Source of the DNA: Opitutia bacterium
GTDB lineage: Bacteria > Verrucomicrobiota > Verrucomicrobiia > Opitutales > Opitutaceae
Reading direction: 5' to 3'
DNA length: 64,000 nt
NCBI GenBank assembly: GCA_016217545.1
Contig: JACRHT010000012.1
Span: 1,116,001 to 1,180,000, forward strand
Every line of letters begins with the position of its first letter. The first letter of the stretch is position 1. This document shows positions 1 to 7,365 of the stretch, piece after piece. The position numbers were made by a program, and so were the translations under genes. A model generated the notes under the pieces. It was not told where the DNA came from, searched no databases, and saw only the letters and a program-made list of their open reading frames with translations.

Positions 1-68
1 GGAGGCCCGCGGAAAACTCACCGCTCGTCACGGCGCAGGGCGCGCGCGTTAGGGCGCGTCTTCAAATG

Positions 69-176
69 GTCATGGCGAGGAGTCCCGCCGCGCGGGACGA
101 CGAAGCGACCGAGCGAGGCGACAGCATGACATCCAGCTGGATCGCCGCGGCCCGCTCTGCGGGCCGCGCGATGACG
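69..176. repeat. Palindromic intergenic repeat (paired hairpins)
   Basis: The block opens with GTCATGGCGAGG and closes with CGCGCGATGACG, and holds inner hairpins at about 91-106 (GTCCCGCCGCGCGGGAC) and 145-169 (CGCGGCCCG/CGGGCCGCG). A wider, imperfect inverted repeat flanks it (TTAGGGCGCGTCTTCAAATG at about 50-67 against CATTTTGAAGATGCGCCTTAG at 179-199). The layout resembles the widespread bacterial repeat with TCATTGCGAGGAGCGAAGCGA ends. No coding is supported here. Confidence 0.6.
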
Positions 177-198
177 CGGCATTTTGAAGATGCGCCTT

Positions 199-536
199 AG
201 TAGTCCATTAAGAACTTTCGTTTTGGGCAGGTGCCGTTTTTAGAGGAGGAATCTCACTGGTATTGTTCGTTAATGGAAACGAATGACGAGGAGGGCGGGG
301 CCGCCGCTGGGAAAACCGGGTGGATTTTCAGCTTGTTGCGGGAGCATGCTTGCAGGCGACCGCAAGATGTTCGTGGCGGAAGGGAAACGGTCGTCTGCAA
401 GCAGGCCCCTGCAATTGTGGTTCCGGTCGGCGGCGGACTTACATTTGTCATACAGTGGCTAATAGTTGGCGCGCGCACGGGGCTTGGCGTTGCGAGGGGC
501 GGTGGGGCGGAGTTCCTTGGCGCCACTCTTTCCCCC
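199..536. other. Non-coding leader of the beta-oxidation gene, with one palindrome
   Basis: The frame of the downstream gene stays open back to 231, but the translation of 231-536 matches no enoyl-CoA hydratase N-terminus and is rejected as coding. An inverted repeat lies at 349-401, with arms CTTGCAGGCGACC and GGTCGTCTGCAAG. A weak promoter-like pair, TTACAT (439) and TAATAG (460), has a 15-bp spacer and is not convincing. Confidence 0.4.
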
Positions 537-2597
537 ATGAGCAACCCCGCCACGGTTTCCCACTCCGTCGATGCCGACGGCATCGGCTGGATCGTTTTCG
601 ACGACCCCGCGAGTCGCGCCAACGTCTTCAATCCCCCGACCCAGGCCGCGCTGCGCGCCGCGGTCGAAGCGCTCGCGGCGCAGCCGGTGAAGGCGGTCGT
701 GGTCACGAGCGGAAAGGAAAAAATCTTCATCGCCGGCGCGGACCTGAAATGGCTCGGCAAGATCGCAACGCCCGCAGAGGGCAAGGACGCCTCGCGCGCC
801 GGTCACGCGCTCTTCGGCCTGTTGGACAACTTCAAGGTGCCGGTCGTGTGCGCAATTCACGGCGCGTGTGCCGGCGGCGGCTACGAACTCGCGCTCGCGT
901 GCCACTGGCGGCTCGCGAGCGACGCGAAGGAAACCGTGATCGGGCTGCCTGAAGTCGGCATCGGTTTGATTCCCGGTTGGGGTGGTTGCGCGCGCTTGCC
1001 GCGGTTGATCGGCGCGAAGGCCGCGGTCGACCACATCTTGAAGGCGCAGCTGCTGCCGGCCGCCGAGGCGCACAAGGCCGGACTCGTCGATGAACTCGTC
1101 CCGGCGGCGGAGCTGAAGGCGCGCGCGAAAGCCGCCGCGCTGAAGCTCGCGGCCGAGGGCGGCGAGCCGGCGAGGTGGAGCGGATTGACCTCAATCCGCT
1201 CCGAACGCGTTGAGGTCAACGCGTTCCACCGTGGTCAGCCTGCGGACGCGACGTTCTTCGCCGAGCAGCGCAAGGTTGCCGCTTCGCGTATGCGCGGCCA
1301 GCCGGCACCGGCCGCCGTGCTCGATGCCGTCGAAAAGGGCGCGGGGCTCTCCCTCGAAGCCGCGCTCGATCTCGAAGCGTCGCTCTTCGGCGAAATCGCG
1401 GCGGGCGATGTCGCGCACAACATGGTGCACGTGTTCTTCCTCAAGGACGCGGTGAAGAAGCTCACGGTCGACGCGTGGTTCCCGAAGCCGGCGGAGGCCG
1501 TCGCGCCTGCGCCGTTCAAGAAGATCGGCGTGATCGGCGCCGGCGTGATGGGCTCGGGCATCGCGCAGTGGTGCGCGGCGCGCGGCTACAGCGTCGTGAT
1601 GCGCGATGTGAAACCGGAGTTCGTCGAGCACGGACTCGCGGTGATCAAAGGACTTTTCGATGAAGCGGCGAAGCGCGGCAAGATGTCCGCCGACGCGGCG
1701 GCGCAGGGCACGGCGCGCGTGCAAGGCACGACGGAGCTGGCGGCGTTCGCGGATTGCGACCTCGTGGTCGAGGCGATCGTCGAGAACGTCGCGGCGAAGC
1801 AGGCGCTGTTCGCCGAGCTGTCGCGGGTCGTGCGGGCGGATTGCGTGCTCGCCTCGAACACCTCGGCGCTGCCGATCGAAGAACTCGCCGCGACGGCGAC
1901 GCATCCCGGCCGCACGATCGGCATCCACTTCTTCAATCCGGTCAGCCGCATGCCGCTGATCGAGATGGTGCTCTCGCCGCACACAACGCGCGAGACCGCG
2001 GATCGCGTGCTGGCGTTCGCGAAACACCTCGGCAAGACGCCGGTCATCTGCCGTTCGTCGCCGGGCTTCCTCGTGACGCGCGTGCTGTTTTTCTATCTCA
2101 ACGCTGCGTGCGAACTCTGGGAGCAAGGCGTGCCGACGGACGTCATCGATCGCGCGGTGCGCGATTGGGGCTGGCCGATGGGACCGATGCGCCTGATCGA
2201 CGAAGTCGGCGTGGACGTGACGGACTTTATCTACGGCGAGATGAAGCACTATTTCCCCGCGCGCTTCGCCAGCACGAGCGTGTGCGGCAAGATGCTCGCG
2301 GCCGGCATGAAGGGTCGGAAGAACGGCGCGTCGACCGGCTTCTACGTCTACGAGGGCGGCAAGGAAGCGCTGAATCCCGCGATGGCGCAGTGGGCGCCCG
2401 CAGCCGTGAAGGCGATGGACGCCGCCGCGATCCAGGACCACCTCAACGGCGTGATGATCGACGAGACGAAGCGCGTGCTCGACGAAGGCGTGTTGAAGAC
2501 CGCGGACGACGCGGACTTCGCGCTGCTGATGGGCACGGGATTTCCGGCGTTCCGCGGCGGCCTGATGCGCTATGCGCGCGCGCGCGGCCGCGTCTGA
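537..2597 (+). CDS. fadJ: Multifunctional fatty-acid oxidation protein: enoyl-CoA hydratase / 3-hydroxyacyl-CoA dehydrogenase (FadJ/FadB type)
   Basis: This is a 686-residue cytoplasmic enzyme expected to hydrate trans-2-enoyl-CoA and oxidise 3-hydroxyacyl-CoA with NAD in beta-oxidation. The N-terminal crotonase domain (about 1-200) shows the oxyanion segments FIAGADLKW and AGGGYELALAC and the catalytic-Glu segment LPEVGIG. The NAD-binding domain starts near residue 328 with IGVIGAGVMGSGIA and continues to the 3HCDH signature HFFNPVSRMPLIEMV. The ATG at 537 begins the recognisable domain (MSNPATVSH); the frame is open upstream to 231 but unlike the family. Residues about 213-231 are encoded by a 57-bp palindrome (1174-1230) placed between the hydratase core and the linker helices, so they look like an insertion. 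No thiolase partner (fadA/fadI) lies in the window. FadB and FadJ cannot be told apart from this reading. Confidence 0.9.
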   Translation: MSNPATVSHSVDADGIGWIVFDDPASRANVFNPPTQAALRAAVEALAAQPVKAVVVTSGKEKIFIAGADLKWLGKIATPAEGKDASRAGHALFGLLDNFKVPVVCAIHGACAGGGYELALACHWRLASDAKETVIGLPEVGIGLIPGWGGCARLPRLIGAKAAVDHILKAQLLPAAEAHKAGLVDELVPAAELKARAKAAALKLAAEGGEPARWSGLTSIRSERVEVNAFHRGQPADATFFAEQRKVAASRMRGQPAPAAVLDAVEKGAGLSLEAALDLEASLFGEIAAGDVAHNMVHVFFLKDAVKKLTVDAWFPKPAEAVAPAPFKKIGVIGAGVMGSGIAQWCAARGYSVVMRDVKPEFVEHGLAVIKGLFDEAAKRGKMSADAAAQGTARVQGTTELAAFADCDLVVEAIVENVAAKQALFAELSRVVRADCVLASNTSALPIEELAATATHPGRTIGIHFFNPVSRMPLIEMVLSPHTTRETADRVLAFAKHLGKTPVICRSSPGFLVTRVLFFYLNAACELWEQGVPTDVIDRAVRDWGWPMGPMRLIDEVGVDVTDFIYGEMKHYFPARFASTSVCGKMLAAGMKGRKNGASTGFYVYEGGKEALNPAMAQWAPAAVKAMDAAAIQDHLNGVMIDETKRVLDEGVLKTADDADFALLMGTGFPAFRGGLMRYARARGRV
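1174..1230. repeat. Palindromic element inside the fadJ reading frame
   Basis: A 57-bp imperfect palindrome runs from GGTGGA to TCCACC. Each half is itself a hairpin: GCGGATTGACCTCAATCCGC and AACGCGTTGAGGTCAACGCGTT. The arms differ between the halves by paired, compensatory changes (CGGA/TCCG against ACGCG/CGCGT) while TTGACCTCAA is kept, which is the sign of a structured repeat. It is translated in frame as about 19 residues of the FadJ-like protein. Confidence 0.7.
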
Positions 2598-2704
2598 CGC
2601 GTCGCTTAGCGGCACAGTTTCTCCACGCAACCCTGCATCGCGGCATCCAGAATTGCCGTTGCCGCACAGAACGTTTTCCGAAACCTACCCCTCCACGTCT
2701 CGCC

Positions 2705-5700
2705 ATGGCCAAAGCCACGAACTCCACTCTGAACAAGGAGCAGCGCCGCCACCTGCTGCGCACGATGCTGGAAAGCCGGCACGGCGATCTGCGCGAGGAG
2801 AGTCTGAACCGGCAGGGCAAGGGACACTTCCATGTGTCGGGGCGCGGTCACGAGGCTTTCAGCGCGCTCGGGGCACAGTTGCGCGACGGCGATTTCATCG
2901 TGCCGTATTACCGCGATCGCGGCTTGTGCATGGGGCGCGGCATGAACACGCGCGAGCTGGCGCTGGAGTATTTCGCGAAACGCGAGTCGTCGTCGCGCGG
3001 GCGCATGATGCCGTCGCATTTCTCGTCGCGCGCGCTGAACATCGTCAGCGTGCCGACGCCGCTCGGTTCGCAACTGTTGCCGGCGTGCGGCGTGGCGTGG
3101 GGCATGAGGCTCGATGGCAAGGCCAGCGTCGTCGTCACCAGTATCGGCGACGCGGCGACGCGGCAGGGCGATTTCTACGAGGCGATCAGCTTCGCGCAGG
3201 AGAAGAAGCTCCCGATTCTCTTCATCGTCGAGGACAACGCCTACGGCATCTCGACGCCGACGCGGAAAATCAATCCGCTCGCGATCGACGTGCTCAACAA
3301 GTCGCAGTGGCGCGTCATTGACGGCTCCGATCTCGAACTCGTGCACGCCGAGACGGAGAAGGCCATCGCGCAGCTCCGCGCGGGCGACGGGCCGGTTTTC
3401 CTCTGGGCGAAGGTCGAGCGACTCTCGAGCCACACCAGCTCGGACGATCACACGCTCTACCGCTCGAAGGAGGACATCGCCGCGATGGAAAAGGCGGACC
3501 CGATTCGCGTGCTCCGCGACAAGATGATCAAGGCCGGTGAGCTGACCGAAGCGGAGTTCGCGAAGTTCGACGAGGAGATCAAGGAGAAGGTCCGCGCCGA
3601 TTACGCGGCGGCCGAGAAGGCCGAGGATCCGCGCGTCGACGAGTTGCTGCTCGATGTCACGGGCGCGTCGCCCGACCTGAACGAGGAGCTCTTCAAGCCC
3701 GGCAAATACCGCATGGGCGACTTGATTAACAAGACGCTCCGCGCCGGGCTCGATGCCGATCCGGGCCGCGTGATCTTCGGCGAAGACATCGAGGATCCGA
3801 AGGGCGGCGTGTTCCGCCTCACGCAGAAACTTTCGACGGATTTTCCGGAGCAGGTGTTCAACTCGCCGCTCGCGGAGTCGACGATCTTCGGCATCGGCGG
3901 CGGTCTCGCGCTCTACGGACGGCGTCCGGTGTTCGAACTGCAGTTCATCGATTTCAGTTTCCCCGGCTTCAACCAGATCGTGCAGAATCTCGCGAACATC
4001 CGCTGGCGCTCGAATGGCGCTTGGAAGGTGCCGGCGGTGTTTTACGCGCCCTACGGCGCCTACCTGCCGGGCGGCTCGCTCTGGCATTCGCAGGCGAACG
4101 AGTCGGCCTACGCGCACTTTCCCGGCATCAACGTCGTCATTCCGTCGACGCCCGAGGACGCGGCCGGCCTGCTCTGGACGGCGATGCATGGCGAGGACAT
4201 CACGCTCTTCCTCGCGCCGAAGCACATGATGTGGGCGGAGGTCGAATCGAAGCAGTCGATCAAATCCATCCCGCTCGGCTCGGCGCGCGTCGTGACCGAG
4301 GGCGAGGACCTCACGGTCGTCGCGTGGGGCAACACGATGGAGAAGGCCCACGAGGCGATCGCGGAGTTGAAGGGCGAAGTGAGCGTCGAGCTCATCGACC
4401 TGCGCTCGATCGTGCCGTGGGACAAAGCGGCGATCGAGACGTCGGTGCGCAAGACCGGTCGCTTGATTGTCATTCAGGAGGACACCGAGGCGTGCTCGGT
4501 TGGCCAGATGATCGTGCAGCACGTCGTCGGTCGCACGGATCTCTTCGGCGCGTTGAAGGCGCCACCGCGCCTGATCACGAAGGGCAACGTGATGATCGGC
4601 TACAACCCGATCTACGAATACGCCGCGCTGCCCGCAGTGCCGCAGATCGTGGAGGCGATTTGGGAGTTGGTGTCGATGAACCTCGCGCGCGGCGAGATGC
4701 CCGCGCCCCGACCGCCTGTCGTCGCTGTAGCCGGGGTCGGCGACCCCGGCCCGGGCTCGACGAGCCCGGCTACAACGAACCAAACCGCTTCTGGTCATTC
4801 GCCGCAGAACACCGTCATCGCGGGCACGAGCGACATCATCGTGCGGGTGCCGATCATGGGCGAGGGCCTGCGCTCGGCGCGCGTGGCGAATTTGAACAAG
4901 AAGCCCGGCGATGCCGTGAAGCACGACGACGTGCTTTGCGAACTCGAGACGGACAAGGCCGTCTATCCGGTCGAGGCGTCGTTTGCCGGCCAGTTCAAGG
5001 AGTGGCGCATCAAGGTCGACGACACCGTGCTCATCGGCCAGGAGATCGCGCTCGTCACCGGCGATGCCGCGAGCGTGGCGGGGTTGTCGATCGAAGGCGC
5101 GGCGAAGCATGTTGTAGCCGGGGCCGGTGGCCCCGGGCCGGGCTCAGCGAGCCCGGCTACAGCGAAGCCATCAGCTTCCGCACCGAAAGCCGCGCCCGCG
5201 TCGGTCTCTGTTTCCGCTTCCTCCTCCATGAATGGCAATGTCCGCCCGCCTGCCTTGCACCCCGCGATCACGAAGCGCCTCGATGCCGTGGTGCCCGCGA
5301 ACATGTTGATGGACGTGCGCTGGGAGCCGTTGAAGAAAGCGCGCGAGGCCGCGAAGGCGAAGCTCGGCAAGGCCGCGCCGTCGCCCTCGGCGATGATGGC
5401 GTGGTGCGTCACGCGCGCGCAGGAGTTGCATCCGGCTTTCCGCTGCATCGTCGGCAAGGACGGCACGATTCTCGAGCAGCCGGTCTTCGATCAAGGCGTG
5501 GCTGTCGCGCTCGAAGGCGACCGGCTCGCCACGGCGGCGATTGCGGGCGCCAACAAGCTCGCGTTCGCCGACTTCAGCGCCGCCTACAACCGCGCGGTCG
5601 AGGAAACGCGCGCGGGCAAGCTGCTCGACGTGCAGGCGCCGCTCAACATCACGAGCCTCGGCGCGTTCGGCGTCGAGAGCGCGACGCCCATCGTGGTGCC

Positions 5701-5890
5701 GCCGGCGATGGCGACGCTCTTCATCGGCACGGCGCACGAGCGCATGATCAATGACGGTGGCGTGATCTATCCGTGCGAGGTCGTGACGCTCTCGCTGACG
5801 TTCGATCACAAGGTCGTGAACGGCGCCGGCGCGGCGGCATTTCTCCAGGAAGTGAAGAAGCAGTTCGAGACGTTCACGCTCCCGGCGTGA
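2705..5890 (+). CDS. Single-chain 2-oxoacid dehydrogenase: E1 alpha - E1 beta - lipoyl domain - E2 acyltransferase core
   Basis: This 1,061-residue fusion should oxidatively decarboxylate a 2-oxoacid (branched-chain or pyruvate type) and pass the acyl group to CoA. Residues about 1-310 are E1 alpha, with the thiamine-diphosphate motif GDAATRQGDFYEA followed by EDNAYGIS. E1 beta runs from about 334 (YRMGDLINKTL) to 660. A lipoyl domain occupies about 708-790, with the lipoyl-lysine motif ETDKA (Lys751). An E2 catalytic core fills about 865-1061. No E1/E3-binding domain is visible. The E2 active-site motif reads FDHKVVNG (1033-1040), with Asn where DHRxxDG enzymes have Asp. The linkers on both sides of the lipoyl domain (about 674-690 and 803-819) are translated palindromic repeats. 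The start is the ATG at 2705, where E1 alpha similarity begins; upstream frame is an artefact. No E3 (lpd) gene lies nearby. Confidence 0.88.
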   Translation: MAKATNSTLNKEQRRHLLRTMLESRHGDLREESLNRQGKGHFHVSGRGHEAFSALGAQLRDGDFIVPYYRDRGLCMGRGMNTRELALEYFAKRESSSRGRMMPSHFSSRALNIVSVPTPLGSQLLPACGVAWGMRLDGKASVVVTSIGDAATRQGDFYEAISFAQEKKLPILFIVEDNAYGISTPTRKINPLAIDVLNKSQWRVIDGSDLELVHAETEKAIAQLRAGDGPVFLWAKVERLSSHTSSDDHTLYRSKEDIAAMEKADPIRVLRDKMIKAGELTEAEFAKFDEEIKEKVRADYAAAEKAEDPRVDELLLDVTGASPDLNEELFKPGKYRMGDLINKTLRAGLDADPGRVIFGEDIEDPKGGVFRLTQKLSTDFPEQVFNSPLAESTIFGIGGGLALYGRRPVFELQFIDFSFPGFNQIVQNLANIRWRSNGAWKVPAVFYAPYGAYLPGGSLWHSQANESAYAHFPGINVVIPSTPEDAAGLLWTAMHGEDITLFLAPKHMMWAEVESKQSIKSIPLGSARVVTEGEDLTVVAWGNTMEKAHEAIAELKGEVSVELIDLRSIVPWDKAAIETSVRKTGRLIVIQEDTEACSVGQMIVQHVVGRTDLFGALKAPPRLITKGNVMIGYNPIYEYAALPAVPQIVEAIWELVSMNLARGEMPAPRPPVVAVAGVGDPGPGSTSPATTNQTASGHSPQNTVIAGTSDIIVRVPIMGEGLRSARVANLNKKPGDAVKHDDVLCELETDKAVYPVEASFAGQFKEWRIKVDDTVLIGQEIALVTGDAASVAGLSIEGAAKHVVAGAGGPGPGSASPATAKPSASAPKAAPASVSVSASSSMNGNVRPPALHPAITKRLDAVVPANMLMDVRWEPLKKAREAAKAKLGKAAPSPSAMMAWCVTRAQELHPAFRCIVGKDGTILEQPVFDQGVAVALEGDRLATAAIAGANKLAFADFSAAYNRAVEETRAGKLLDVQAPLNITSLGAFGVESATPIVVPPAMATLFIGTAHERMINDGGVIYPCEVVTLSLTFDHKVVNGAGAAAFLQEVKKQFETFTLPA
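4726..4774. repeat. Translated palindromic element, copy 1 (TGTAGCCGGGG family)
   Basis: A 49-bp element with ends TGTAGCCGGG and CCCGGCTACA contains the inner hairpins GGGGTCGGCGACCCC and GGGCTCGACGAGCCC. It is read in frame as VAGVGDPGPGSTSPAT in the linker between the E1 beta and lipoyl domains. Confidence 0.85.
5113..5161. repeat. Translated palindromic element, copy 2 (TGTAGCCGGGG family)
   Basis: A second 49-bp copy with the same TGTAGCC/GGCTACA ends and inner hairpins GGGGCCGGTGGCCCC and GGGCTCAGCGAGCCC. It is read in the same phase as copy 1 (offset 387 bp), giving VAGAGGPGPGSASPAT between the lipoyl domain and the E2 core. Confidence 0.85.
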
Positions 5891-5971
5891 GTGCGTCGAT
5901 GGCTTGCGATGGAAGGCTCGTCTCTGGACGGGCCGGGGGAGCTTCACGCGCTACGGCGTTTTAAAAAATAA

Positions 5972-6050
5972 TGTAGCCGGGGTCGCTGACCCCGGAAAGG
6001 GACGTTCCCGCGGGAGAAAGCGCCGACCGGGCTCAGCGAGCCCGGCTACA
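5972..6050. repeat. Palindromic element, copy 3, intergenic and longer
   Basis: A 79-bp copy lies between the convergent 2-oxoacid dehydrogenase and GNAT genes. It has the same ends (TGTAGCCGGGGTCGCTGACC and GGGCTCAGCGAGCCCGGCTACA) and an extra roughly 30-bp centre with its own hairpin GGGACGTTCCC. It may serve as a bidirectional transcription barrier, although no T-run follows. Confidence 0.8.
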
Positions 6051-6153
6051 GAAAAACAGACTAGGCGCGAGTGGAGATGCGCGGCGCGCGGGGACGCGCA
6101 CCCTCCAGGGAGGGCACGAGCGAATCCGGCGGTTGGCGCGAGTCGTGCGCCGC

Positions 6154-6675
6154 TCAGTCGTGCCCGACGGTCTTGCTGCGACGTTCGAGCAGCAGCGTGT
6201 CGCACCAGTGGCCGGCGAGCGGGCCTTGCGGCATGCGGCCGATTTTCTCGCGAATGCCGATGATGTGGAAGCCGTGACGTTGCTGGAGCGCGACGCTCGC
6301 GGCGTTTTGGGGAAACGTGGAGGACTGGAGCGTCCAGAAGCCGCGCGCCTCGCTGAGCCGGATCATTTCCTTCATCAGCGCATCGCCGACGCGCTGACCG
6401 CGATGCGACGCGGCGACGTAGAGGCTCATTTCCGCGACGCCGCGGTAGACGTAGCGCGAAGAAACCGGGATGAGCACGGCCCATGCGGCGATCGCGCCTT
6501 TCGCGTCGCGAGCGACGACCGCGAGGTCGGCGATCTTGGTCTTGATGAAATCGGCGAAGGTTTCCGGAGGCGTGGCCTCGAACGTGGCGATGCCGGTCGC
6601 GATACCTTCGGCGTAGATGCGTTGCACGTCGGGCCAATCGGCCTCGGTCATGAGGTGAAACGTGACGTGGGGCAT
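6154..6675 (-). CDS. GNAT-family N-acetyltransferase (phosphinothricin/amino-acid acyltransferase-like)
   Basis: This is a 173-residue cytoplasmic acetyl-CoA-dependent acyltransferase. It begins MPHVTFHLMTEADWPDVQRIY, the usual beta1-alpha1 opening of the Pat/MnaT branch, and continues with GIATFEATPP. The acetyl-CoA-binding loop is ASHRGQRVGDALMKEMI, and NAASVALQQRHGFHIIG matches the conserved C-terminal half. The ATG at 6675 starts at the family N-terminus; the frame runs further upstream without similarity. The family acetylates phosphinothricin, methionine sulfone or other amino acids, and the substrate cannot be read here. It follows the ACT-domain gene by 32 bp and is probably cotranscribed with it. 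Confidence 0.85.
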   Translation of the reverse strand: MPHVTFHLMTEADWPDVQRIYAEGIATGIATFEATPPETFADFIKTKIADLAVVARDAKGAIAAWAVLIPVSSRYVYRGVAEMSLYVAASHRGQRVGDALMKEMIRLSEARGFWTLQSSTFPQNAASVALQQRHGFHIIGIREKIGRMPQGPLAGHWCDTLLLERRSKTVGHD

Positions 6676-6707
6676 GACGGCGGGGCAGCCGGTCCCGTGC
6701 CAGACGC

Positions 6708-7091
6708 TCAGAGTCGTTCGACGGTGTGTTCCGCGTTGCGGAGCGTGCGGATGGCGTCCTCGAGCTGCGCCTGTTTCACGAGCACGTAGTCGGTGTCGAA
6801 CGTCGAGTGTGCGAGGATGCTGATGCGCGAGAAGGCGAGGGGATCGAGCACGGAGGAGAGGATGCCGGTCTCGGTGAAGTTGAACGGGCCGCGCAGCTTG
6901 AAGAGGCGCCAGCCGGCTTCGTGTTTCACGTCGGCGGGGATTTGCGCGGCAGGGCAGAGGATCGACAGCTCGTCGGTGGTGCGCGTCGTGGCGCTGAAGA
7001 CGGTGGAGTTCACCCACTCGGGAATCGGTGCGGCGGCGGGGAGACGGGCGATCGCGAATTCGCCGGGAAGAAGTTGGATGACGAGCGGCAT
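6708..7091 (-). CDS. ACT-domain protein (CASTOR/ACT_7-like)
   Basis: This is a 127-residue protein starting MPLVIQLLPGEFAIARLP. The C-terminal half (GPFNFTETGILSSVLDPLAFSRISI...) is the classic ACT segment in which a small ligand, usually an amino acid, is bound at a domain interface. The whole resembles the short two-ACT proteins related to aspartate-kinase regulatory domains and CASTOR. No catalytic domain is present, so a sensing or regulatory role is inferred. The ATG at 7091 was preferred over an upstream open frame reaching into a palindromic repeat. It is followed directly by the GNAT gene, so the pair may act on amino acids together. Confidence 0.75.
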   Translation of the reverse strand: MPLVIQLLPGEFAIARLPAAAPIPEWVNSTVFSATTRTTDELSILCPAAQIPADVKHEAGWRLFKLRGPFNFTETGILSSVLDPLAFSRISILAHSTFDTDYVLVKQAQLEDAIRTLRNAEHTVERL

Positions 7092-7181
7092 GGCGTTGGC
7101 AGACAAGCGCGACGGCGGCGCGACCGCAAGCGCGCGGCCCGTGTCACTCGGGGCTAGCCGAAAACGCGCTTTGCCGAAGCG

Positions 7182-7242
7182 GTAGGCAGCGACCTTGGTC
7201 GCGCCCCCGAGAGCAACGGGCGCGTGCAAGCACGCTGCCTAC
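7182..7242. repeat. Palindromic intergenic repeat (GTAGGCAGCG/CGCTGCCTAC)
   Basis: The ends GGTAGGCAGCG and CGCTGCCTACG flank a centre reading ACCTTGGTCGCGCCC...GGGCGCGTGCAAGCA. It lies upstream of the ACT gene and downstream of the mla terminator. It resembles in design the GGTAGGGGC elements at 25361 and 26366. Confidence 0.65.
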
Positions 7243-7273
7243 GGTGGAAACGCGGTCTTCGGATAGCTTCCAG

Positions 7274-7307
7274 GCAAAAGAAAACCCGCGTCGGATACGG
7301 CGCGGGT
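7274..7307 (-). terminator. Rho-independent terminator of the mla operon
   Basis: Read on the minus strand, CCCGCG-(10 nt)-CGCGGG is followed by TTTTCTTTTG. It lies about 60 bp beyond the mlaD stop codon. Confidence 0.7.
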
Positions 7308-7365
7308 GTGGAGAACTGAAACCGGAGTCGATCGACCCGCGCCCGGAGGTCGCGGGCCACCTTGC

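Noticed and set aside
231-536. N-terminal extension of the FadJ-like protein
   Set aside because: The frame is open, but the sequence is unlike crotonase N-termini and contains a palindromic repeat; ATG 537 begins the domain.
2606-5110. Long minus-strand open frame opposite the 2-oxoacid dehydrogenase
   Set aside because: Arg/Ala/His-rich translation without any family motif; a shadow of the high-GC coding frame.
5951-6153. C-terminal continuation of the GNAT protein through palindromic copy 3
   Set aside because: That reading is in another frame (5951-6637); the true GNAT frame stops at 6154.
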